From the NCBI GenBank assembly GCA_006937955.1, contig SSNP01000011.1, forward strand, positions 1,022,279-1,086,278: a DNA stretch of 64,000 bases, in the 5' to 3' direction. Below, one piece after another: positions 1-10,240 of this stretch; position 1 is the first letter of the stretch, and the number at the start of each line of letters is the position of its first letter. This DNA comes from Pachypanchax playfairii (lineage: Eukaryota > Chordata > Actinopteri > Cyprinodontiformes > Aplocheilidae). A model generated the notes under the pieces. It had not been told where the DNA came from. It saw only the letters and a program-made list of their open reading frames with translations, and made no database searches. Both the position numbers and the translations under genes were made by a program.

Positions 1-1075
1 ATTTCAGTGTGAAGGAAGAGATGGAGCCTCACCTACTATTGCAGAAATGTTAGTGTAGGCAGAGTCATTGGTATACACATAGGAAGAGTTATGGGAAGGA
101 GGAAGCACAGTGTGGTTTTGGATTCTGACAGCTGGATGAAAAAACAAACAGATAACAAACAAAAACAATTCACGGCAAACAGACACAGGAGAACAGTGAG
201 TGGGAAACAATGCGAAGGACGTGATGCACAGGTACGAGACAAAGTGATGCTGGACTGCGTGCTCGATGGTGAAGGAAAACTCACTGTGATGCAATAGATA
301 ACAAACAAATCTACACCTGACCTCTCCTCAAATTCACATCAAAACTTTCACAAAAATGAGTTTTTATCCTTCATTTTGACATAAAATTATAACATATGAG
401 CTCTGAACTGATCTGGACCTTTAAAAATACATGACGACTAGAGCGCTGGAGCGTGGAGGGTGAAAAACAAGTTGTTTAGACAGGTCATTTGGAGAAGCTC
501 ATACTTATGCTAGTCCCGTTAACATAACCCGGTCTGTTTCCAATTTTGTCCCACAGTTCATGGATTCCATCCACTGAATCAAGCGGCCAGTAATGTGAAG
601 CTGTGGCCAACACCTGCAGGCCTGGACACAGAGTTTACAGTTAAACAAGTGTCCAAAAAGGACGTTAATCAGAAATTAATCCACCAGCATCTAGTTTTGG
701 ATGTTAATAAAATCAAATCAAACAGCTGCAAAAACTGTTTATGCAACAGGCCAATTTGATTAATAACACACAAACAAATAAAATTCTTTGGCCTGAATGT
801 TAGCAGTTGGCAAAACATAATGTTCTCACAAATTTTCATATTTTTGATCCAGAACACTGCCTTATATTATGTTGATTTGTAGTGAAACAGGTAAAAAAAG
901 GAAAAAAAAAAAAAAATTGATCATAATCTGCTCCAGATTTGCTAAATACCTGGGTGCTTCTTATTTGGCAGCACTTGAGTGTAAACCTGTAAAAGAAAAT
1001 CCAAGTTTATATGACACACTGCCATATAAAAACATGAGAAAATGCAGGTTCACCGTTTGTCTTTCATGAACTTAC
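1..1075. other. Non-coding flank, probably first intron of a minus-strand gene
   Basis: I see no convincing exon here on either strand. Short open frames at the left edge (minus 4-294, plus 91-297) resemble no family I recognise and lack splice context. The minus-strand donor at 1070-1075 implies that this stretch is the start of an intron of the gene whose first coding exon lies just to the right. An A-run occurs around 901-917. Confidence 0.4.
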
Positions 1076-1129
1076 CTTAAAACAGGAGACAAAAACAGTA
1101 AAAAGTTGAATTTTTAAACAAAATTCCAT
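1076..1129 (-). CDS. Candidate first coding exon of a divergent gene, signal-peptide-like
   Basis: On the minus strand an ATG at 1129 opens 18 codons, MEFCLKIQLFTVFVSCFK, that run in phase 0 into a consensus donor AAG|gtaagt (junction at 1076/1075). A short start followed by an uninterrupted hydrophobic core looks like an N-terminal signal peptide cut by the first intron. Upstream on the minus strand, about 1130-1530 has the character of a 5' untranslated region with several upstream ATGs. The gene is divergent from stx2, starting about 1.4 kb from its start codon. In human 12q24.33 the secreted-N-terminus receptor gene ADGRD1 lies on this side in the divergent orientation (with RAN between), so adgrd1 is a possible identity. 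That is inference from synteny: no adhesion-GPCR domain is in the window. It could also be chance. Confidence 0.4.
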
Positions 1130-2480
1130 TGCTGTAGAGAAATGTATGTCCATTATTTTCTAAAACAACTCCATTTCCTCCAAAAAAGATACATCCAAAA
1201 AGCGTTCCTCATTGTTCCAGGATGATCCGATCAGTCCATCCATCCAAACAATCGAAGAAAAAATAATAAAGCAGCAACAACAAAAGTTTAAAATCTGTAT
1301 AGAAAGACTATAAAAGTCTATTAATTTAGACTGCGGATGTGAAGGGGGAACAATGTAAACACTTTAACGTGCGTAAAGTTTCCGTGAGCTTCTCGCGTTC
1401 AGCTGCTTGCTGCTTCTCAGAGTTTCTGTGCCTGATTCTGGAAAAGTGCAGGAGAAGAAAACTCAGTGGAGGCGCACTCAACTGCTGGACTCAACGTGGG
1501 AATTGTAAAGCGTGATGTCATTTTCTTTCTCTTTTTTTTTGGCCCTTCAAGTTGTTCAAGGGGCATTTAAGTTGTGCGTAAATGACACGGTTCGTGCGTA
1601 ATCAAAGATTTCGCGGGGAATGAATGAGATCAGGATTTGCTCACAGTTTATTTGCTTTTCGAATAAACTATGCGAGACTCAAGTGATGCGAACAAACATG
1701 TGGTTTTGTCATTTATTTGGGTTTCGAATTAAATCACTGGGACAAAACATGGGTGGAGCAGTGTTTTGGAAAAAAAAAAGTTTGTCCAAATCCCTGTTAC
1801 AGATTGCAGTGTGTGAAACACCACTTTAAACGTTTCCATGTCAGACACAATATTATTTTTATTTCGGTAAAAAAATAAGAAGAAACCACACACCGTCAGA
1901 AGAAATGTGGATCTGCTCTTGCTTCGTATATGACCACATTCGAGTTTAGTTTTGAAAACATCAGATTTTTTTGGGCTCAGTTGGGCCCTCTCAACTCTCA
2001 CTCTTTGGTGAAATATCAAGGTAAACAGCGCCACTATGCGGCCAGGTAAATAATTGCAGGTTATCTGACCACCCAGTCCGATCTGTTATTAATTCATCAA
2101 GTCTTCTCACGTAACAGGCGAGAGATCCTGTTTGCAGTGGAACTTCTATAGACCACATAACGATTCTCGTTATAGTTAAATGTGTTTTCGATCACCACAG
2201 AATGTGGGTTTATTTTTAGTTTTTGGAGAAATCAAAAAAGTGTTTTCTGAGTTTTGCGAAAGAGAGAGAGAGAGCGAGGTGAGGCGTTTCCTTGATGAGA
2301 CTGTGGCGGATCAACGCAGTGAAAATCTTCCGTCTAGATTTTTTCAGGAAACTTATTTTTCATCATTTTATTGAGCTGCGATTTTTTAACCGTGTTTTTG
2401 AACAAGTTCTGGAATAAAACTTTGAGTAACGACGGCTCCCCCTTTTAAAGCGGTTCAGCTGATCTTTTTACCAACCCGAT
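1130..2480. promoter_or_regulatory. Intergenic region between divergent gene starts
   Basis: About 1.35 kb separates the putative minus-strand signal-peptide exon from the stx2 5' leader. It includes the likely minus-strand 5' UTR (about 1130-1530, with several CpGs around 1360-1480) and AT-rich DNA with no coding signal. A GA run and CpG-bearing stretch at about 2260-2330 lies upstream of the stx2 leader. I cannot place a TATA box or a transcription start with confidence. Calling it a shared promoter region is an inference from gene arrangement only. Confidence 0.35.
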
Positions 2481-2492
2481 CTGAACCTCAGC

Positions 2493-2556
2493 ATGATAGC
2501 TCGCTGTAATCCTCCACATGGAGGTTTTTAGAATAACCTGGTGGGTGTCTGATTAG
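2493..2556 (+). promoter_or_regulatory. Two overlapping upstream ORFs in the stx2 leader
   Basis: Two short upstream reading frames precede the stx2 start: 2493-2531 (12 codons plus TAG) and 2518-2556 (12 codons plus TAG), in different frames and overlapping by 14 bases. Both end before the main ATG at 2591, which has a purine (G) at -3. If the mRNA starts upstream of 2493 they could lower translation. The transcription start is not visible, so this is conditional. Confidence 0.35.
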
Positions 2557-2590
2557 AATTTCGTGATCAAGAGAGACGCGGATCGGAGTG

Positions 2591-5500
2591 ATGAAGGATC
2601 GACTGGCTGAGCTGACTGTAGTAAGTACACGCTGATTCTGCCTGTTAAGGCATTTTAAATGCACAAACCCCCTTTTCTCCCCGTATCTGCAGGGGAACAC
2701 GCACGCTGAAGAGGATGTCACCGTGACAGTGGACAGCAGGGATGGCTTCATGGAAAACTATTTTAGGAGGGTGGGTTTAACTCTGAACTTCTGGATAACC
2801 CCAAACACCAATGAGTTATGAAGCTATGTATTGGTTTATACAGGTGGAGGAGGTTAGAGGACTGATTGATAAGATTTCCTATCAAGTAGAAGAGGTGAGG
2901 AAAATCCACAGCAGGATCCTGTCTGCACCCAACCCAGATAACAGTAAGTTTAGATACTTCACAACACTTGGTGTTTTTCTTTTTGCATTGATAAACTGAA
3001 ATGTTGAATTCTCAACATGCAGAATGCTCAGATGAAACTTATTGTTTTGAATTTGTTGCCGCTTGTTAATAATTAGACTTTTTTTGGACATGCAACAGAT
3101 GTCTCATTTCCTTTGTTGCTTTTCCCTGAACTGAATTGAATGGCTCACTGTTAGGAAACCTGTAAAGGAAATGGCTTGAAACCTCAGAGACCATTGTAGT
3201 TTTGAGGCCTGGCTGCTTCTATCAGACCCATTTCCCAAATAAGTAAGCTAAGACAGTAGACATTTTCCAAAAGATTTAAAGCTACATAGTGAAAACCGAT
3301 GTTCGGTCAGCACAATGACTTCACTCACGTTTTAGACAAATAACCTACAAATCACACTGCCATGGTACCATCTGCAGCTGTTTACTAAGGAAAGAAAGAG
3401 CTTTCATGCTATTGCCTCAACGTCGTTGCTAGGTGCCGAGAATCCAATATTTACAGCAGAGAGGCTCATACAGATTTGCCACATGACATTTTCTTTCTTG
3501 TAAAACAAACACAAACTGATGGGCATCCTCTTTGCTTCATGAAGGTACGAAGGATCAGCTGAGTTCACTGACCAACGATATCAAAGGGAATGCCAATGTG
3601 GTGCGGGTTAAACTAAAGTGTGAGTTTTAAGCTTTTATTTGACCTTTTTACTAACACCTTCCAAAGATTATGTCTGTAATTTTAACTCTTTTCTTGTGAA
3701 GCCATGGAGCAAAGTATGCCAAAAGATGACATCGTTAATAGGTCATCTGTTGACTTCAGGATCCAGAAAACACAGGTGAGACAATCCATCAGTGACTGGA
3801 CACATTTGACATGAACCTTGTCCATAAATTTATTTCAACATCCTTGTCTTTTTAGGACTTGAGACAAAGAGCTACTATTTTTAGCTTGTTACATTTTGTG
3901 TGAAGACATGTTGAACTACGGTCAAATAGTTTAGATTATCCAACTAATACCAGTTTGGACAAAGAAAACAAGAATTGAAACAAAAATTACAGTTTTTAAA
4001 TAAGGATTTCATGTATCCACAGAACAAAAGTTATTTAAACCAACTGGTTGTGTGTGGAAAAAGCAACTGCTCCCTAATCAAGAGCAGATGAAGAACCAAT
4101 TCAATGACATCTGTCGGTCTGGAAAGTGACAGAAAACAATTATTAAGGCATTGAAACTTCAGCGAAACACAGTGAGAGTCGTTATTCCCAGCACAATCTC
4201 CTTTCCTTCAGTAGAACTACTGAACTCTGCATAATTTAATTTCAATACTTGGCTTTTAGAATTAGACATTAACAATTTGACATTTACCTTTAGAATTAAA
4301 CTTGTGAGCATCACACTGAAGTTTTCATTCTGATGCGCCTACAACACATTCTTACCCTCTGCTGTTGTGTTTTCACTTGTCCTCAGCACACCGTGTTATC
4401 GAGGAAGTTTGTGGAGGTCATGACTCGATACAATGAGACTCAAGTGTCCTTTAGGGAACGGAGCAAAGGACGGATCCAGAGACAACTGGAGATAAGTGAG
4501 TGACATCACATCATCTGGGTCTGCATGAAGCAAGCTGACATTTTCATAAAGTTTTTCAAACTTTAAAGTTAATTCTAGTAATGGCGTTTACGAAGACACA
4601 GAACTAATGTTCTATAATTTCTTTAAAAAGTAAGGAGATTAAGTTAGATCTGATCGCAACCAAATTCCTGAATTTGAGTATTTTTTTTAGGGTCTAGCCA
4701 GGAACAGATTGTAGAATAAAACTGAGAAAGTAAAATAAAATGTTCCAAAAAATGGTTTGATATTTTAACTAGAGTCTAGAATTGAAGATTTCTCTGAAAT
4801 ACAACATTTAGTTGGTTTTCTTTACCAAAAACAGTCCAATCTCATTCAGATTTATATCAAATCAAACTTTTTCCATGAGGCAACAAAAGAAATTATACAA
4901 AACAAGTGATCACACACAAAGAAAGCTTAAAAAACAATAACACACATTTACACAGTTATCCACGTCCATATAAGTAAGATGAGATGATAGTGAAAAGCCA
5001 AAAAGAGAGAGAAACCGGACTGCTTTCCTCCAGTCCCAGTAGAATTAATGAGAAGCTCTGGGACTGATACTGATATTGGAGACGTCTCCTGGTGATTGTG
5101 TTGCCTGGGAAATGAGCAGAGAGCTCAGAGACCTGTAGAACACAAGTTCACTCTTTTGACCAGTCACACAAGTATTTATCGACGCTGTCTAAGACTCATG
5201 CAGTTTCTTTGAAACATTCAGTAGGAAAAGATTTTGTTATTGGCGCCTCTGTACTCAGAGGTGTGTTTTGCTCGGTTTGTCTCTCTGAGGAATAGTCCTT
5301 GCAAAATGTGTGTGACACAACAAGCACCTGCACAGAGATCTGCCTCCCCAGGGAGGGGGTTGCACAACAGGAGGCAAAACGCTCTGTTTATAGAGTTTCA
5401 GCTGGTACCTTTCTGTATGGAATGATAGTCAAGTTCCTTCATGCCTTCGACATGTTTAAACTCTGAGACAGTTTCTGAATTATTATTATTATTATTATGC

Positions 5501-8500
5501 AACAATAACTGCAGCTATTTTAGTGTGAAGTTAAGACATGCTTTTCAGAGGCTGTAAATATGGGCGCAAAATCAGAAGCCGCAAACAGTTTCAGGTTTGA
5601 TAAATCACACTGCGACTGAAACGGCAACTTATTTGCATCTTCTGGCAGAAACACCAACATTGCATTTTCATGTAGGGCAAAAGAGCCAAAAGGATTGCAC
5701 GCGTTTAGCTGCAGGTTTAACAGGTGCAGTTTTACCTTCAGATCATTAGTAAATCACCTGCTGTTTGTTTTGCATCTGCTGAGAGGTATATGCTCATTTT
5801 AACAACTGCAAACCTGCAATCAAATCAAATGTTCATAGATATTCAACAAAAATGATCAAGAGGTTTTGTTATCAGTAAATTTGAGTATGATATTTTGACA
5901 TCCTTTTAATGACTTGCTCCCTCTTCCATTTTTATATGTTTCAACTTGATTTTATTATATTATGTATACATTTTATGCACTTTTTCACTAAACAACAGCT
6001 GGTCTGACTAACAGGATATGAAGTTCTAATATTGATTGTTTGTATGACAAAGTTTTACCATTATCAGATTGTTATGATGGCTGGAGGACACACTATCTGA
6101 ATAAACACACAAACATGGAAAGGCTACGACTGCTTGTGCAAATTGTAAATGAGACTACACAAGACATGAGACACGGAGAAGCTTTGGTAGTTTCTTTAGA
6201 CAGACTCATGTTTATGCCTTATAGCTCTAAAACGTAGTCCTAAAGGACAGGATGTACTACAGAAGTGATCAGGAGTGAGTCCTGACTAAAATTCCCGGAA
6301 AATCTTTGGTAAAATCTGATATTTCCTATTTTAAAACAACAACTACTTACTTAGTCATGGACAGACAAAAGTAAAAAGCTCTAAAATTACAACAAAATTT
6401 GATTTATTTCATTTTTTCCAAACTTTTCCCAACCAGACTGAATGACAGTTGTATCTGTTCTATTTGCGTTTTTTGTTTGTTTTTTGCAGCTGGAAGAGTA
6501 ACAACTAATGAAGAGCTGGAGGACATGCTGGAAAGTGGAAATCCCTCCATCTTCACGTCTGATGTACGTTTCTCATACATTTCTGAGCGCTTGTTCATGA
6601 GTTAAAGATTCTTCCTCTTGTTTGGTCACAGGGAAGTCAGTCGGTCACTAAGTGGGTTTGTATCAACTACATTTTCTTACTTGTGGATTTTTTTTAATAC
6701 GTTTGCACTGTCTGGTTTTCTGGACCGAGGAGCTCTTTGTATCTTTATCTCTAGCCCTTACCCCTTATAGAGTCCTCTGTATTCCACCGCTGGGTCAAGC
6801 AATCTTCTCATCACTACTGCAAGTATATCTGGGCATTTATCACTCTTTGGTGTCACACTGTTTAGTCACTTTCAATCTCTTTCATGTGAGACCAGCAAGC
6901 TCATGATTCTCTGACACCATCATCTGTACTACTGTGACAAAAACATATCTGTGAAAAGACCATCATACTTACCTCTGAAAAAGATTCACTCAAAGTCCAA
7001 AAAAAAAAGAAAATTGTTTAGACACATGGAACTAAGTTCTGCCCCACTTCGATTACAACTACTCACCTGTTTTGCTCCTCAGTTGACTCCTTGGTCTGTT
7101 TACAGTGGGGCAAAAAAGTATTTAGTCAGCCACCAATTGTGTAAGTTCTCCCACTTAAAAAGATCAGAGAGGCCTGTAATTTTCATCATAGGTATACCTC
7201 AACTATGAGAGACAAAATGAGGAAAAAAAATCCAGAAAATCACATTGTCTGATTTTTAAAGAATTTATTTGCAAATTATGGTGGAAAATAAGTATTTGGT
7301 CACCTACAAACAAGTAAGATTTCTGGCTTTCACAGACCTGTAACTTCTTTAAGAGGCTCCTCGGTCCTCCACTCGTTACCTGTATTAATGGCACCTGTGT
7401 GAAATCGTTATCAGTATAAAAGACACCTGTCCACAACCTCAAACAGTCACGCTCCAAACTCCACTATGGCCAAGACCAAAGAGCTGTCAAAGGACACCAG
7501 AAACAAAATTGTAGACCTTCACCAGGCTGGGAAGACTGAATCTGCAATAGGTAAGCAGCTTGGTGTGAAGAAATCAACTGTGGGAGCAATTATTAGAAAA
7601 TGGAAGACATACAAGACCACTGATAATCTCCCTCGATCTGGGGCTCCACGCAAGATCTCACCCCGTGGGGTCAAAATGATCACAAGAACGGTGAGCAAAA
7701 ATCCCAGAACCACACGGAGGGACCTAGTGAATGACCTGCAGAGAGCTGGGACCAAAGTAACAAAGGCTACCATCAGTAACACACTACGCCGCCAGGGACT
7801 CAAATCCTGCAGTGTCAGACGTGTCCCCCTGCTGAAGCCAGGACACGTCCAGGCCCGTCTGCGGTTTGCTAGAGAGCATTTGGATGATCCAGAAGAGGAT
7901 TGGGAGAACATCATATGGTCAGATGAAACCAAAATAGAACTTTTTGGTAGAAACTCAACTTGTCGTGTTTGGAGGGGAAAGAATGCTGAGTTGGATCCAA
8001 AGAACACCATACCTACTGTAAAGCATGGGGGTGGAAACATCATGCTTTGGGGCTGTTTTTCTGCAAGGGGACCAGGACGACTGATCCGTGTAAAGGAAAG
8101 AATGAATGGGGCCATGTATCGTAAGATTTTGAGTGAAAACCTCCTTCCATCAGCAAGGGCATTGAAAATGAGACGTGGCTGGGTCTTTCAGCATGACAAT
8201 GATCCCAAACACACCGCCCGGGCAACGAAGGAGTGGCTTCGTAAGAAGCATTTCAAGGTCCTGGAGTGGCCTGGCCAGTCTCCAGATCTCAACCCCATAG
8301 AAAATCTCTGGAGGGAGTTGAAAGTCCGTGTTGCCCAGCGTCAGCCCCAAAACATCACTGCTCTAGAGGAGATCTGCATGGAGGAATGGGCCAAAATACC
8401 AGCAACAGTGTGTGAAAACCTTGTGAAGACTTACAGAAAACGTTTGACCTCTGTCATTGCCAACAAAGGCTATATAACAAAGTATTGAGATTAACTTTTG

Positions 8501-9978
8501 TTATTGACCAAATACTTATTTTCCACCATAATTTGCAAATAAATTCTTTAAAAATCAGACAATGTGATTTTCTGGATTTTTTTTCCTCATTTTGTCTCTC
8601 ATAGTTGAGGTATACCTATGATGAAAATTACAGGCCTCTCTGATCTTTTTAAGTGGGAGAACTTACACAATTGGTGGCTGACTAAATACTTTTTTGCCCC
8701 ACTGTATATCCCGTCGTCTTCCTTGCAACCTGCAACAAGGAAGTAACAGTAAGACTTAGTGAATTTCATCAGTTCAGTATCTCTGAGACTCAGTCTAACT
8801 CATCGCTTCTTTCCCTTCAAATATCTTTCTGTCCCTGCAGTCAAAACTCCTGTGCAACATTTATTGCTTAAAAAAAGGACTTAACTTTTCGTCTCTGGGT
8901 TCAGCGTTTTCCCTTGATGACTCCGGATCTTTTTCTGATCTTTTCGGAAACACGAGCAGCACGTCAGTCAGGTCATCCAAAGGTTCCCGGAGAACCAGTT
9001 ATACATCCAAACTGAGGAGCATCAGTTCCATATTTTTTTCTTTTTTGAACTCTCCTGTGCTACAATTTCAAGTACATTATAGTGAAAACAGATCCTGAAA
9101 TGATCCAAACATCCTCCAGCAGTAAACTGCTTCCATGTTTCCTACAGTTTGCCAACTTCTCCTGCACATAAAAAAACAAAATAAAAAATTACAGCACTGC
9201 AAGCCTCTCTGGACTCACCCATGCTGTTCTTCATTCTCCTCAGTTGGTTTCTTGGTCCATCAGAAGCTCATCCCCTTTTCGCAGCCTGCAACAAGGAAAA
9301 AAAAAAAAGCAGTAAAGCTGAATGAATTATGAATTCACTGTCTTATCTTTCTCCCTCAGATCATTTCCGATTCCCAGATCACTCGTCAGGCCTTAAATGA
9401 GATTGAATCTCGTCACCAGGACATCATGCGTTTGGAGTCTAGCATCAGAGAGCTTCATGCTATGTTCATGGACATGGCCATGCTGGTAGAAAATCAGGTG
9501 ATGACTTCAAATAGTTGAAAATGTTCATGGGAGATTAGTACTAAATCCTGTTAAGTATTCTATCTCAGCCCCTATGAGGCATTAAAAAGAACTTGAATGC
9601 AATCTTTTACAGGGAGATATGGTGAACAACATTGAGAACAACGTCTCCAATGCAGCTGAGTACATTTATCGCGCTAAAGAAGAGACTAAAAAGGCTGTGA
9701 GATACCAGAAGAAATCCCGGAGAGTATGTGGGTTTATTTATTTTTTTCAAACGTGTCTTGCTAAATTACTTCAAATCCAATCGAATGTCAACTAAGAAAC
9801 AAGATTTGATAACCTTCAGTAATCTGTGACCTCTAGATACATCCTCCTCTATAGCATGTTTAAAAACGTATTTTTTTGGCAGAAATACATCATCCTTGCC
9901 TTTGCTCTGTTGATCCTACTTGCTGTCATTGCGCTAATTGTGGGTCTGTCAGTGGGACTAACCAAGCCACCTGCCTAA
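2591..9978 (+). CDS. stx2: Syntaxin-2-like Qa-SNARE, 10 exons, 294 residues
   Basis: Plasma-membrane t-SNARE that pairs with SNAP-23/25 and VAMP to drive exocytosis. Exons: 2591-2620, 2693-2770, 2844-2943, 3545-3619, 3702-3775, 4387-4495, 6490-6563, 9360-9497, 9613-9723, 9883-9978. All have GT-AG junctions, phases agree, and the 100/75/74/109/74/138/111-bp exon sizes match the syntaxin 1-3 gene pattern as I know it. The protein starts MKDRLAELTV and has an Habc bundle (about 25-155), the RKFVEVM and RERSKGRIQRQLEI linker motifs, an ITRQALNEIE SNARE start (about 190), the zero-layer Gln at residue 226 (last codon of exon 8), a basic KKSRRK stop, and a C-terminal anchor (about 265-290). Introns 1 and 2 are only 72-73 bp; intron 7 holds a Tc1 element. 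Subtype 2 is preferred over 1, 3 and 4 because of exon 8 sequence, the paired alternative anchor exons and the RIM-BP neighbour. The a or b teleost paralogue cannot be decided. Confidence 0.9.
4496..6489 (+). other. stx2 intron 6, no embedded gene seen
   Basis: This 2-kb intron holds a short (ATT)n run at about 5479-5497 and a diverged stretch at about 4840-5160 that may be an old repeat I cannot classify. Open frames such as 5234-5425 and 6040-6237 have no splice context or family resemblance. Introns 3, 5 and 7 outside the Tc1 likewise show no coding signal. Confidence 0.5.
7103..8704 (+). mobile_element. Complete Tc1-like transposon in stx2 intron 7
   Basis: A 1,602-bp element is bounded by TA target duplications (7101-7102 and 8705-8706) and inverted repeats of about 199 bp (7103-7301 and 8506-8704) beginning cagtggggcaaaaaagtat. 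By eye I find no mismatch between the arms, including the 8-base A/T run. It encodes one uninterrupted transposase on the plus strand. Long identical arms and an open frame indicate a recent insertion that may be autonomous. It lies in sense orientation in the host intron and would be removed with it. Confidence 0.95.
7466..8488 (+). CDS. Tc1 transposase, DD34E, 340 residues
   Basis: Cut-and-paste DNA transposase of the Tc1/mariner superfamily that binds its own inverted repeats and inserts at TA. The N-terminal paired-like region has two helix-turn-helix units (about 1-55 and 65-120) joined by an SGAPRK segment equivalent to the GRPR/AT-hook linker. The catalytic core has SDETK (Asp153), WGCFS with the preceding glycine-rich box (188-199), HDNDPKHT (Asp244) and SPDLNPIENLW (Glu279). 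Exactly 34 residues lie between Asp244 and Glu279. The length equals that of typical intact fish Tc1 transposases, and the three catalytic positions match Sleeping Beauty numbering as I recall it. The start ATG is in cactATGGCC after the left arm. No stop or frameshift is seen, so an active enzyme is plausible. Confidence 0.95.
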   Translation: MAKTKELSKDTRNKIVDLHQAGKTESAIGKQLGVKKSTVGAIIRKWKTYKTTDNLPRSGAPRKISPRGVKMITRTVSKNPRTTRRDLVNDLQRAGTKVTKATISNTLRRQGLKSCSVRRVPLLKPGHVQARLRFAREHLDDPEEDWENIIWSDETKIELFGRNSTCRVWRGKNAELDPKNTIPTVKHGGGNIMLWGCFSARGPGRLIRVKERMNGAMYRKILSENLLPSARALKMRRGWVFQHDNDPKHTARATKEWLRKKHFKVLEWPGQSPDLNPIENLWRELKVRVAQRQPQNITALEEICMEEWAKIPATVCENLVKTYRKRLTSVIANKGYITKY

Positions 9979-10168
9979 GACCTCCTGTGTTCACTGCATG
10001 AGGTAACAAAACTCCATTCCTTGAGCTAATAATTTATCCACTCATTTTCTCATTAACCTAATCATTCACATGTGAAGTGTTCTAGAAATAGATACAATCG
10101 ATATCTCTATATTATAGATAGATAAGCAGCCATTTTTCGTGACTCCCTACTTGTTTTGTTTTTGACAG

Positions 10169-10240
10169 AAACGTCTCTACCTTGCTGTGTTTGGAGGTTT
10201 CCTACTTTTACTCATCATATTACTTGGAGTCTTTGGGTGA
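10169..10240 (+). CDS. stx2: Alternative last coding exon of stx2: second membrane anchor
   Basis: After acceptor gtttttgacag, the frame continues in the same phase as exon 9 (phase 0). It gives 23 residues starting KRLYLAVFGGFLLLLIILLG and ending VFG, then TGA. This is a second complete hydrophobic anchor that could replace the exon at 9883-9978, giving a 286-residue isoform. If the first anchor exon is kept, a weak donor (ag|gtaaca, 10003) could join it to this exon as 3' UTR; the junction is then 24 nt after the stop codon, too close to trigger nonsense-mediated decay by the usual 50-nt rule. Mammalian STX2 (epimorphin) is known to make isoforms with different C-terminal anchors in this way. 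Skipping of the first anchor exon is inferred, not observed. Confidence 0.75.
   Translation, partial: KRLYLAVFGGFLLLLIILLGVFG

Larger units (their letters stand above)
7075..9300 (+). repeat. Imperfect duplication inside stx2 intron 7
   Basis: A motif pair recurs: ctcctcagttg...cttggtc, then 16-22 bp further a cctgcaacaaggaa block. Copy 1 is 7075-7102 plus 8707-8743, interrupted by the Tc1 element. Copy 2 is 9236-9298, just upstream of exon 8. With the Tc1 and one TA removed, the spacing between the two blocks is 44 bases in copy 1 and 45 in copy 2. Weaker similarity continues for several tens of bases. It looks like an old local duplication of intronic sequence, later split by the transposon. 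Confidence 0.5.

Noticed and set aside
7519..8350. Long minus-strand frames (up to 198 codons) opposite the transposase
   Set aside because: Shadows of the real transposase gene on the plus strand; no motif of their own.
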